DNA of 7,274 nt from Flavobacteriaceae bacterium (GCA_947461915.1 CANHNG010000085.1:1-7274), one strand, 5' to 3'. Shown: positions 1-6,600, numbered from the stretch's first letter. A program made the numbers and translations. The notes: a model not told the origin generated them from the letters alone.

Positions 1-163
1 AAAAAAAATGTAAGAAATGTAGTTTTGTATTATATGAAACCTCAGCAAAACTACTAATTGCTTGATTGTAATCTTTTTAAAAGAATTCGGGAGCTGATTT
101 TCTATTTATTTTTAGTAATAAATCAGGGTTTCTAATGTTGCCACAATTTGTACTTGAAGCGAT
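1..163. other. Non-coding left edge, no gene supported
   Basis: Plus-strand ATGs here open only tiny frames: those at 8-9 and 18 stop at once, and the one near 34 gives 7 codons. Nothing resembling a protein end is seen on the minus strand. Besides the 19-54 inverted repeat, CTGATTT (94-100) and AAATCAG (120-126) can pair, but no T-run follows on either strand. Confidence 0.6.
19..54. repeat. 9-bp perfect inverted repeat downstream of clc
   Basis: GTAGTTTTG (19-27) pairs perfectly with CAAAACTAC (46-54) around an 18-nt loop. On the minus strand the stem is followed about 10 nt later by a T8 run (complement of A8 at 1-8). It could be a weak terminator for the clc operon, 110 bp beyond the clc stop. 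The long loop and AT-rich stem make this uncertain. Confidence 0.35.
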
Positions 164-1948
164 TTATTCTATCGTCATCGATTTGAGCTTGGTGCGATAG
201 GCCTCGAGTGCGATTGACTTGGAGATGAAACCGAAATATTTACCGTTTTTGATAACCGGTAAAAAAGCGACTTTTGATTTTTCGAATTTGTCCATGACGA
301 TTTCCATGCTGTCAGCGGGGTAAATAATGTCGATGGGTGCTGTCATTATTTCTTTTACAATAGTGAATTTCACCCGATATTGGTTGAAAATGATTTCCCT
401 GATATCGTTGAAATGCACCACACCAAGCAAATGGCTTTCTTGATCCACCACGGCAAAAATCACTTGATTGGAGTGTGAAATCAAATCAACTAATTTTTCC
501 AAGTTTTCATCGGGTGAAACAGTCAAATAATCGGTTTGAATGATGGAATTGGTGTCTAATGTCGAAAGGATATTCGTGTCTTTATTGCTTGTGAAGGCGT
601 GTCCTTTTTTGGCTAAACTTTTCACGTCCATCGAGTGTTTCTCAAATCGTTTTGAAATCGCAAAACTGATCGAAGCGACAATCATTAGCGGAATCATTAA
701 GTCATAACCTCCCGTTATTTCGGCAATTAGAAATATCGCAGTCAACGGCGCGTGAAACAAACCGCTTAGGATTCCGGCCATTCCTACCATGGTAAAATTG
801 CTGATGGGCAATTGGGTCAGTCCGGTTAAATTTAAAAATTTGGAAAAGAAAAAACCAACATAAGAACCCAAAAATAGGGAAGGGGCAAAGTTGCCTCCAT
901 TTCCACCGCTTCCTAAAGTGATTCCGGTAGCGAAAACTTTGAGCATCATCGTTAATCCGATAAATATCAAAAGCACCCAGCCATTGTTTCTGAAACCACT
1001 AAAGAGTGTGTTTTCGAGTAATTGTCCCGGATCATTTTCAGATAAAGTTTTAATGCTTTCATAGCCTTCGCCAAAAAGCGTTGGAAAAATAAAAATAATA
1101 ATTGCCAAAATAGAAGCGCCAAAAAGGGCTTTTTTGTAGGGAGCGAATTTAAGTCGGGCAAAAAGATGTTCCAACCTTTGAAAATTCCGGGAATAGTAAA
1201 CCGAAATAAGTCCGGTGAACAATCCAAGTGCGACATAGTAGGCAATATTATGGTAATCGAAGGTCTGTTGTTGTTTGAAGGACAATAATATGGTTTCGTC
1301 CAAAGCAATCTTAGAAACCAAGGCTCCAGTTGCTGCGGCAATCATAATCGGGGTAAAGGCAGAAATACTGACATCCACCAGCAACACTTCAATGGCAAAC
1401 AGAACGCCGGCTATGGGAGCATTAAATGCAGCCGCAATTCCGGCAGCCACGCCACAACCTATCAGGAGCGTTCGATCCTTGTAGGGTAATTGATATTTTT
1501 GGGCATAATTAGAACCGAAGGCGGCTCCGGTGATTACAATAGGACTTTCTAATCCTGCGGATCCGCCCAGACCTACCGTGAGTGAGCTCGTTACGATTTG
1601 GGCATACATTTGTTTTTTGGGAATGATACTGGCTTTTTTGGCAACAGCATATAAAATCTGTGAAGTTCCTTTTTCTATGGTGCCACCCAAAACTCTTTTG
1701 ACCACAAAAACGGTTAGTAAAATTCCAATGATAGGCAAAACACTGTTGATAAAACTCAACTTTAGAATCCCGTTGACGGAAGTCGCAAACAAGAAAACCC
1801 AATGCGCAAAAGTTTTTAAAACAATTACGGCAAATGCAGCTGAAATACCAACCAATACGCTGGATAAGAAGATAAACTGTTTGTTAGTGAGTTTGCTTTG
1901 CGACCAAACGATTGCATCTTCAAGTTTGTATATGTATTTTTTGAACAT
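164..1948 (-). CDS. CLC-family chloride channel/transporter with C-terminal CBS pair
   Basis: This is an inner-membrane anion channel or exchanger of the voltage-gated CLC family, 594 aa from the chosen start. The hydrophobic CLC core spans about residues 25-435. The gating glutamate lies in GLESP (Glu134, replacing the usual GREGP). The second pore motif is GNFAP (353-356, after GSGGNGG), and the pore tyrosine is Tyr415 in TGGYDLMIP. The proton-glutamate position of E. coli ClcA (Glu203) appears to be Val188 in GVLFAIEVLL, and GSGIP is degenerate (EKGTS, 92-96). Two CBS domains follow at about 466-520 and 530-585 and probably act as a cytoplasmic regulatory module. The frame stays open upstream to 2101, but that extension overlaps the alkD-like gene and is basic and non-CLC. 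The ATG at 1946-1948 gives MFKKYIYK and an A-rich leader with no Shine-Dalgarno. It is probably the last gene of the acpH-alkD-clc operon, 41 bp after alkD. The family is certain; channel versus antiporter is inference. Confidence 0.95.
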   Translation of the reverse strand: MFKKYIYKLEDAIVWSQSKLTNKQFIFLSSVLVGISAAFAVIVLKTFAHWVFLFATSVNGILKLSFINSVLPIIGILLTVFVVKRVLGGTIEKGTSQILYAVAKKASIIPKKQMYAQIVTSSLTVGLGGSAGLESPIVITGAAFGSNYAQKYQLPYKDRTLLIGCGVAAGIAAAFNAPIAGVLFAIEVLLVDVSISAFTPIMIAAATGALVSKIALDETILLSFKQQQTFDYHNIAYYVALGLFTGLISVYYSRNFQRLEHLFARLKFAPYKKALFGASILAIIIFIFPTLFGEGYESIKTLSENDPGQLLENTLFSGFRNNGWVLLIFIGLTMMLKVFATGITLGSGGNGGNFAPSLFLGSYVGFFFSKFLNLTGLTQLPISNFTMVGMAGILSGLFHAPLTAIFLIAEITGGYDLMIPLMIVASISFAISKRFEKHSMDVKSLAKKGHAFTSNKDTNILSTLDTNSIIQTDYLTVSPDENLEKLVDLISHSNQVIFAVVDQESHLLGVVHFNDIREIIFNQYRVKFTIVKEIMTAPIDIIYPADSMEIVMDKFEKSKVAFLPVIKNGKYFGFISKSIALEAYRTKLKSMTIE

Positions 1949-1989
1949 TTTGTTTTTTAATGAAATGCTAAAGTACCATTTTTTGAAGT

Positions 1990-2658
1990 TTAATGAATGT
2001 TTTTCAATGCTTCTTTTTTGCTTAAGGGTTTTAAATCCGTGTTTGTTACAAACTTTTTTACGGCTTCTGGATTTGTTTTTGCATATTCTCGCAAGGCCCA
2101 ACCGATGGCTTTCTGAATAAAAAACGCATTCGATTTTTTATGCTTTTCACATTCGGATTGCAGCACATCAAAATTGGTTTTTGCTTTGTAACCTAGTTGA
2201 AAAAGAATCGCGCTCCGGTTGAGCCATATATTGTCCGCGTATGAAAAACGCTCGATTACCTTCGGGGTTTCCAATGGGTATTCTAGTAAATAGTCCCCTA
2301 AAATAAATTTGGCAATAGTGTCAACACTGTCCCACCAAGAGTTGGTGGTTATCAGTTTTTCAATAAGGTGAATGTCTTCCTTTTTGTAGTTTCCCTTGAG
2401 TTGCTTCGTCAGTATTTCAATAGCGCAATACTGCAATTCCCGTTGTGGTTTTGCGTAAAGTTGTAGTGCAATTGCTCTCGCATTTTGGTCAACCTCATTT
2501 GCGTGTTCTTTCCAAATAGTTTTGAAAATCCGTCTTCTTTCCTCTGTCTTTATTCCAAAAAAAGTAAAATGATTGCGCATGTATTTTGCCATTGCAATCG
2601 CATTTTCAGGATTGCCATTTTCAAGGAAAGCATTTGCTAAGGATTCAATAAAGCGCAT
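1990..2658 (-). CDS. alkD: AlkD-type DNA alkylation repair protein (alkylpurine DNA glycosylase)
   Basis: This is a 222-aa HEAT-repeat-like, all-helical DNA glycosylase of the AlkD family (PF08713). The family removes positively charged N3- and N7-alkylated purines from DNA without flipping the base into a pocket. The active-site residues known from Bacillus cereus AlkD (Trp109, Asp113, Arg148, Trp187) are all present at the same residue numbers. Trp109 and Asp113 lie in NSWWDSVDTIA, Arg148 in NIWLNRSAILF and Trp187 in KAIGWALREY. This match supports both the function and the ATG at 2656-2658. The rest of the protein is amphipathic helices and no signal peptide is seen, so it should be cytoplasmic. 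The start lies 16 bp after the upstream acpH-like gene and the stop 41 bp before clc, all on one strand, so co-transcription is likely. No Shine-Dalgarno is visible. The symbol follows the B. cereus family prototype. Confidence 0.93.
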   Translation of the reverse strand: MRFIESLANAFLENGNPENAIAMAKYMRNHFTFFGIKTEERRRIFKTIWKEHANEVDQNARAIALQLYAKPQRELQYCAIEILTKQLKGNYKKEDIHLIEKLITTNSWWDSVDTIAKFILGDYLLEYPLETPKVIERFSYADNIWLNRSAILFQLGYKAKTNFDVLQSECEKHKKSNAFFIQKAIGWALREYAKTNPEAVKKFVTNTDLKPLSKKEALKNIH

Positions 2659-2674
2659 AAGGCAGTCTGTTGAT

Positions 2675-3259
2675 TTATAAAGTTTGTATTTTATGATTTG
2701 AATGTACGATCAGTTCTTCAAAAAAACAGCTGAATTCCTGTTCAAATTCGGAATAGTACGTTCTTAATTCTGCAACAGCCAACCGCATATTCGAGTTTCG
2801 TTTCATTCGATTATCCATTTTTCCTAAAATTATTTCGATTCCTTCGATGGTTTGGTAACTCACCAGCCAATTGTGGTCGATCATGTAAGGCATCATCATT
2901 TGGGTTTTGGCTGTCAGCGAATCATAATTATCTTTCAAAGATTGGTAAAAACGTTCTGTAAAAACGGCCAGTTTTTCATCGGAATACGTGCTCCAGTTTT
3001 TTGCCAAAAAGTGGTCGTAAAAAATATCCACGATGATGCCAGAATAATGATGGTAATTGGCGTGCAGTCGTTTGGTACTTTGTCTAAATATAGGATGCGC
3101 ATCGGTGAAAGTGTCGATGGCGCGATGCAAAATAATCCCTTTTTGAATGTCCATCGGAAACATGTCAAAGCGTTTTCCGTGAATGCCGTCGGCCATAAAA
3201 TTGCCGATTTTTATCAAATCATCGTCTCCGGAAAGGTACAGGTGGGCTAGGAAATTCAT
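2675..3259 (-). CDS. acpH: Acyl carrier protein phosphodiesterase family (AcpH, DUF479)
   Basis: The 194-aa product matches the AcpH family (PF04336) in length (E. coli AcpH is about 193 aa) and along its whole sequence. AcpH removes the 4'-phosphopantetheine arm from holo-ACP, acting in the cytoplasm as a metal-dependent HD-type phosphodiesterase. The motifs run in order: MNFLAHLYLS at the N-terminus, GNFMADGIHG (19-28), GIILHRAIDTFTDAHP (41-56) and SGIIVDIFYDHFLAKNW (73-89). The His/Asp-rich segments (His6, Asp24, His45, Asp49, Asp78, Asp82, His83) are the likely metal ligands. The ATG at 3257-3259 gives the canonical MNFLAHL start. It is the first gene of the probable acpH-alkD-clc transcript and is divergent from glmM across 96 bp. 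In Bacteroidota the assignment rests on homology; I know of no direct assay for this subgroup, so the substrate is inferred. Confidence 0.9.
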   Translation of the reverse strand: MNFLAHLYLSGDDDLIKIGNFMADGIHGKRFDMFPMDIQKGIILHRAIDTFTDAHPIFRQSTKRLHANYHHYSGIIVDIFYDHFLAKNWSTYSDEKLAVFTERFYQSLKDNYDSLTAKTQMMMPYMIDHNWLVSYQTIEGIEIILGKMDNRMKRNSNMRLAVAELRTYYSEFEQEFSCFFEELIVHSNHKIQTL

Positions 3260-3305
3260 TCGCCTAAACTATGGATTTTAAATGACTTTTATAAACTGTG
3301 TTTAT

Positions 3306-3313
3306 TATATTTG
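3306..3313 (+). promoter_or_regulatory. Putative -7 box of the glmM promoter
   Basis: TATATTTG matches the Bacteroidota -7 consensus TAnnTTTG exactly and lies 42 bp upstream of the glmM ATG. That would give a leader of roughly 35-40 nt. No convincing TTTG -33 box is seen 17-21 bp upstream; the nearest T-run is at 3287-3290. The AT-rich context makes a chance match possible. Confidence 0.45.
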
Positions 3314-3338
3314 CAATCTTAAATCTTAAATCTGAATT

Positions 3339-3346
3339 CAAAAATA
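3339..3346 (-). promoter_or_regulatory. Possible -7 box for the acpH-alkD-clc operon
   Basis: Read on the minus strand, TATTTTTG fits TAnnTTTG. It sits in the acpH/glmM divergent region, about 80 bp upstream of the acpH start, implying a leader of about 75 nt. No clear -33 TTTG is present, and this DNA is very rich in A and T, so the call is weak. Confidence 0.25.
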
Positions 3347-3355
3347 TAAAATCCA

Positions 3356-4774
3356 ATGACTTTAATAAAATCGATATCAGGAATTCGAGGAACCATTGGC
3401 GGAAAAGTAGGGGACAATCTGACTCCTGTCGATGCCGTCAAATTTGCTTCGGCCTATGGAACTTGGCTAAAAACCCAAAACCCAAAACCCAAAACCCAAA
3501 ACCTAATAAAACTAAAAGTAGTGGTAGGTCGCGATGCCCGGATTTCAGGACCGATGATTCATAATTTAGTGGTAAATACCCTGGTTGGTTTGGGAATTGA
3601 CGTGGTTGATTTGGGACTTTCAACAACCCCTACGGTTGAAGTGGCGGTTCCTTTGGAAAGTGCTGATGGTGGAATTATCCTTACGGCTTCCCACAATCCA
3701 AAACAATGGAATGCCTTGAAATTGTTAAACGAAAAAGGAGAATTTTTGAATGGCATCGAAGGGGAGAAAATCCTCCAAATTGCCGAGGCTGAAGCATTTG
3801 ATTTTTCGGATGTAGACAGTTTAGGCGAAATCATTGAAAATGATGCTTATATGGACATTCATATCGATGAAGTGTTGAATCTCTCTTTGGTCGATGTTGC
3901 GGCTGTAAAAGCGGCTAAATTCAAAGTGGTGGTTGACGGTGTGAATTCTTCGGGGGGAATTATTATCCCGAAATTATTGGAATTAATGGGTGTTGAGGTG
4001 GTGAAATTATACTGCGAACCCAACGGACATTTCCCTCACAATCCAGAACCGTTAAAAGAACATTTAACGGACATTTCAGAATTAGTGGTCAAAGAAAAAG
4101 CGCATTTAGGAATCGTTGTCGATCCTGATGTCGATCGTTTGGCTTTCATTTGTGAGGACGGTGAAATGTTTGGCGAGGAATATACTTTGGTGGCTTGCGC
4201 CGATTATGTATTGGGCAAAACCCCAGGAAATACGGTTTCGAATATGTCGTCTTCCCGTGCTTTGCGTGATGTGACAAACAATCACAACGGAATTTACGAA
4301 GCCAGCGCTGTTGGCGAGGTGAATGTGGTGGAATTGATGAAAAAGAATAATGCCATCATTGGTGGCGAAGGAAACGGCGGAATTATTTACCCGGAGCTCC
4401 ATTACGGTCGCGATAGTTTGGTGGGCGTAGCGCTTTTTTTGACGCACTTGGCCAACAAGAAAATGACTGTTTCAGCCTTGCGCGCTTCCTATCCGGAATA
4501 TTACATGAGCAAAAACAAAATCGAATTGACCCCACAAATTGATGTGGATGCAATTCTAGTGGCAATGACTGAGAAATACCAGAATGATAGTTCGACAGGC
4601 TCACTATCCACAATTGACGGCGTGAAAATTGATTTTGCCAAGGAGTGGGTGCATTTAAGAAAATCCAATACTGAACCTATTATTCGTATTTACACTGAAG
4701 CGCCTTCGCAACAACAAGCCGATGCTTTGGCACTAAGAATTATTGACGAAATAAAAGCGGTCGCCGGAATTTAA
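3356..4774 (+). CDS. glmM: Phosphoglucosamine mutase (GlmM-type phosphohexomutase)
   Basis: This is a full-length 472-aa alpha-D-phosphohexomutase, a cytoplasmic enzyme. As GlmM it would convert glucosamine-6-phosphate to glucosamine-1-phosphate on the way to UDP-GlcNAc, peptidoglycan and LPS. All four functional loops are visible. The phosphoserine loop is TASHNPKQWNALKL (Ser112), the Mg-binding loop DPDVDR (256-261), the sugar-specificity loop GGEGNGG (336-342) and the phosphate-binding loop RKSNTEPIIRIYTEA (435-449). The specificity loop differs from the classical bacterial GlmM pattern GE.SG, so phosphoglucomutase or phosphomannomutase activity is a real alternative. Residues 39-49 (KTQNPKPKTQN) are encoded by an AAAACCC repeat that is out of step with the codon frame. 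The ATG at 3356 yields the expected MTLIKSISGIRGTIGG start, with an A-rich leader and no Shine-Dalgarno. It is monocistronic, ending at the 4795-4833 terminator. Confidence 0.93.
   Translation: MTLIKSISGIRGTIGGKVGDNLTPVDAVKFASAYGTWLKTQNPKPKTQNLIKLKVVVGRDARISGPMIHNLVVNTLVGLGIDVVDLGLSTTPTVEVAVPLESADGGIILTASHNPKQWNALKLLNEKGEFLNGIEGEKILQIAEAEAFDFSDVDSLGEIIENDAYMDIHIDEVLNLSLVDVAAVKAAKFKVVVDGVNSSGGIIIPKLLELMGVEVVKLYCEPNGHFPHNPEPLKEHLTDISELVVKEKAHLGIVVDPDVDRLAFICEDGEMFGEEYTLVACADYVLGKTPGNTVSNMSSSRALRDVTNNHNGIYEASAVGEVNVVELMKKNNAIIGGEGNGGIIYPELHYGRDSLVGVALFLTHLANKKMTVSALRASYPEYYMSKNKIELTPQIDVDAILVAMTEKYQNDSSTGSLSTIDGVKIDFAKEWVHLRKSNTEPIIRIYTEAPSQQQADALALRIIDEIKAVAGI
3470..3503 (+). repeat. AAAACCC heptamer microsatellite inside glmM
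   Basis: Four perfect AAAACCC units (3470-3476, 3477-3483, 3484-3490, 3491-3497) are followed by a 6/7 partial unit (3498-3503). Because 7 is not a multiple of 3, the reading cycles through frames and encodes KTQNPKP with a 7-residue period (residues 39-49 of GlmM). Only changes of three units keep the frame. On the complementary strand the array reads as four G3 tracts separated by T4. Confidence 0.97.
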
Positions 4775-4965
4775 GACCCTTATTTTATAAATTCAAAAAC
4801 CTTTCAAAAATGATTTTTTCGAAAGGTTTTTTTGTTTTCAAGAACCATTTTTAAAAAGCTGTTCAGCGTAATTGAAAATAGAATGGCTGTCAAGTATAAC
4901 AGTTATTTGAGTATTTATACGATTCGCTATTATAAAATAGTTCAATCGTCAGTTTAACAACAGTG
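4775..4965. other. Convergent intergenic region between glmM and the acyltransferase
   Basis: This 191-bp gap holds the terminator at 4795-4833. The rest (4834-4965) is AT-rich with only weak palindromes, such as an 11-bp ATAAC-A-GTTAT at 4896-4906 and CTATT/AATAG at 4927-4940. Neither is followed by a T-run on either strand. No small gene is supported. Confidence 0.7.
4795..4833. terminator. Rho-independent terminator, probably bidirectional
   Basis: The arm AAAAACCTTTC (4795-4805) pairs with GAAAGGTTTTT (4821-4831). The intervening A5 (4806-4810) and T-run (4814-4819) can extend the hairpin across a TGA loop. A T-tract (4827-4833) follows the stem on the plus strand, 20 bp after the glmM stop. 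The leading A5 becomes a T-run on the minus strand, so the same element can stop the convergent acyltransferase transcript. Confidence 0.88.
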
Positions 4966-5835
4966 CTATCTCCTATGTTTCCAACGTTTGTGCGTCCACA
5001 AATAATATTCTGGAGCTTCATGAATTTGTTGCTCTACCAGATGCATAAAACGGTCTGAGATTTTGTAGCTAGGCACTTGGGTAACGTTTTCGGATAGTAC
5101 CTCAAAACTAGCCTCATAATAGCCTCGTTTTATTTTTTTTATTTTGATGAAAATAACGTTCATGTTATATTTTTTCGCAAGCATTTCGGCTCCAGTGTGA
5201 ACAGGAACTTCAATTCCCATAAATTTTCGCCAATGAAAAGTGGATTGCAACCTAGGAGTTTGGTCGCTTGCAAAACCATAGGTACACAATTTGTTTAATT
5301 TATTGTTTTCAATTATTTTAGGAATTGTTTCTTTGGTCGTAATCAGTTTCGCTTTGAATTTTAATCGGATATCGCGCACTAATTTGTCAAAATAAGGATT
5401 GTTTATTTTTTTGTAAATACCATAAGCTTCAAAATCCACGTATGAATTTATAGAAACGGCCCATTCATAACTGGCGTAATGCGCCATCATTATGGCAATG
5501 CTTTTTTGTTTTTTCTCCAGGTTTTTATAGACTTCCAGATTGGTAAAGACAAAACGATTGCTCATTTCTTTTTTTGAAATGCTCAAGGTCTTTATCATTT
5601 CGAGAAATATGTCGCATAAATGACGGAAAAATTTCTTTTCGATTGTCAATCTTTCCTGTTCCGACAAATTGGGTAATGCCAAAGCGATGTTTTCTCGAAC
5701 TATCTTTTTTCGGTAGCCAATGCCATGATAGACGATGAGGTAAATGAAATCGGAAAGTAGATAGAGTATAGGGAAAGGCAGCATCGAGACGCACCATAAA
5801 AAAGGATAAGTAATAACGTAAATTATAAACCGCAT
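4966..5835 (-). CDS. LpxL/HtrB-type lysophospholipid (lipid A) acyltransferase
   Basis: The 289-aa product belongs to the bacterial lipid A biosynthesis acyltransferase family (PF03279). These enzymes transfer a secondary acyl chain from acyl-ACP to lipid A at the inner membrane. The N-terminus has a hydrophobic anchor at about residues 3-37. The catalytic H-X4-E motif is at His119/Glu124 in MAHYASYEW. The family block ASDQTP is at 189-194 and the C-terminal block YLWTHKRWKHRR closes the protein. It is slightly shorter than E. coli LpxL (about 306 aa). The ATG at 5833-5835 gives MRFIIYVITYPFLW, a sensible membrane start, and the stop is TAG. The leader is A/T-rich without a Shine-Dalgarno. 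It stands alone on its strand, convergent with glmM and divergent from the rhomboid gene. Which lipid and acyl chain it uses cannot be read from sequence; related Bacteroidota enzymes may instead make ornithine-type or other aminolipids. Confidence 0.9.
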   Translation of the reverse strand: MRFIIYVITYPFLWCVSMLPFPILYLLSDFIYLIVYHGIGYRKKIVRENIALALPNLSEQERLTIEKKFFRHLCDIFLEMIKTLSISKKEMSNRFVFTNLEVYKNLEKKQKSIAIMMAHYASYEWAVSINSYVDFEAYGIYKKINNPYFDKLVRDIRLKFKAKLITTKETIPKIIENNKLNKLCTYGFASDQTPRLQSTFHWRKFMGIEVPVHTGAEMLAKKYNMNVIFIKIKKIKRGYYEASFEVLSENVTQVPSYKISDRFMHLVEQQIHEAPEYYLWTHKRWKHRR

Positions 5836-5852
5836 GAAGTAAAATATTTCGG

Positions 5853-5860
5853 CAAATATA
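5853..5860 (-). promoter_or_regulatory. Putative -7 box of the acyltransferase promoter
   Basis: On the minus strand TATATTTG matches TAnnTTTG exactly, with 17 bp between it and the acyltransferase ATG. That implies a very short leader of about 10-13 nt. The -33 position has no TTTG, so only the -7 half is supported. Confidence 0.4.
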
Positions 5861-5958
5861 ATCCAAAAAAACCTTTCGTTTGATAGTTTGTGGTGGCTAA
5901 CCCATTTCTATGAACATTATATTGAGTAAGTTTACACTTTGAAAAAACCAAATTAGTT

Positions 5959-6600
5959 ATGAGTGCCATTTTAATTCTTATTATTGTTGCTAATGTTCTG
6001 TTTAGCTTAAAAGGATTTAACGACCTGTCTTTTTTTAGAAAATTTGAATTTCACATTGGGAGTATCCGTTCCGGTGAGCAAATCCGTATGCTGACATCGG
6101 GTTTTTTGCATGCCGATATGGGGCATTTGTTTTTCAATATGTTCACGCTTTTTATGTTTGCCCCCGTGGTGACCAACTATTTTGGGGGTGCCTCCTTTTT
6201 GTTGGTTTATATGGGAAGTCTTGTTTTTGGGAGTTTGTTGACCTTGTTGATGCACCAAAATGACTACAGTTATAGGGCTATCGGCGCCTCCGGAGCCGTT
6301 ACGGGCGTTTTGTATTCCGCTATTTTGATCGAACCCAGCATGAGTTTGTACCTGTTTTTTATTCCAATCCCCATTCCGGCCTATATTTTTGGAATCGGGT
6401 ATCTGTTGTATTCTATTTACGGAATGAAAGCCAAGAACGACAACATTGGTCATACGGCTCATTTTGGGGGCGCTATCGGAGGGTATTTGATTACCCTTTT
6501 AAAAGAGCCTGCAATGCTCATGGACAATACGGCTATGGTGGTGCTTTTGGCGATTCCCATCATCCTGCTTTTTGTATTGGCGAAAGCGGGGAAACTCTAA
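5959..6600 (+). CDS. Rhomboid-family intramembrane serine protease
   Basis: This is a 213-aa polytopic inner-membrane protein of the rhomboid family (PF01694), which cleaves transmembrane segments of other membrane proteins. The catalytic dyad is visible: Ser111 in IGASGAVTG and His168 in GHTAHFGGAIGG. The oxyanion and structural motif HADMGHLFFNM carries His51, His56 and Asn60, matching E. coli GlpG His145, His150 and Asn154. Hydrophobic segments lie at about 2-17, 55-75, 78-98, 107-124, 128-153, 164-181 and 192-208. There is no extra N-terminal cytoplasmic domain of the GlpG type, so this is the compact form. The ATG at 5959 places the first membrane helix at the N-terminus and follows an A-rich leader (GAAAAAACCAAATTAG). 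A SIMPL-domain gene follows after 52 bp on the same strand and may be co-transcribed. The substrate is unknown. Confidence 0.94.
   Translation: MSAILILIIVANVLFSLKGFNDLSFFRKFEFHIGSIRSGEQIRMLTSGFLHADMGHLFFNMFTLFMFAPVVTNYFGGASFLLVYMGSLVFGSLLTLLMHQNDYSYRAIGASGAVTGVLYSAILIEPSMSLYLFFIPIPIPAYIFGIGYLLYSIYGMKAKNDNIGHTAHFGGAIGGYLITLLKEPAMLMDNTAMVVLLAIPIILLFVLAKAGKL

Noticed and set aside
1949..2101. 51-residue N-terminal extension of the CLC reading frame
   Set aside because: It overlaps the 3' end of the alkD-like gene on the same strand, is basic and unlike CLC N-termini, and ATG 1946-1948 gives a sensible start with an A-rich leader.
1530..2120. 196-codon plus-strand open frame opposite clc and alkD
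   Set aside because: It lies antisense to two well-supported genes and its translation has no recognisable domain. It looks like a shadow of their codon bias.
2852..3250. 132-codon plus-strand open frame opposite the acpH-like gene
   Set aside because: It is fully antisense to a gene with clear AcpH motifs; its product shows no family features and no leader signal.
3470..3503. Telomere-like or CRISPR-like array
   Set aside because: The unit is 7 bp with under five copies and no spacers. It resembles ciliate telomere repeats only by chance, and the surrounding DNA is a bacterial coding gene.
3298..3564. 88-codon plus-strand frame overlapping the glmM start
   Set aside because: It is out of frame with glmM and has no protein character. 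It matters only as the frame reached if the AAAACCC array gains one unit.
3438..3626. Minus-strand frame with a Gly/Phe/Leu-rich periodic peptide
   Set aside because: The periodicity is simply the TTTTGGG complement of the heptamer repeat, and it lies inside glmM.
4858..4867. GCTG-TT-CAGC hairpin followed by T5 on the minus strand, as an acyltransferase terminator
   Set aside because: The loop is only 2 nt, leaving a 3-bp stem when relaxed, which is too weak. The 4795-4833 element is a far better terminator in both directions.
5932..5941. TTACACTTTG as a -7 box for the rhomboid gene
   Set aside because: It has three bases rather than two between TA and TTTG, and no TTTG lies at the right distance upstream. 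The same TAnnnTTTG form occurs before the SIMPL gene (6607-6615), which is suggestive but not enough to call.
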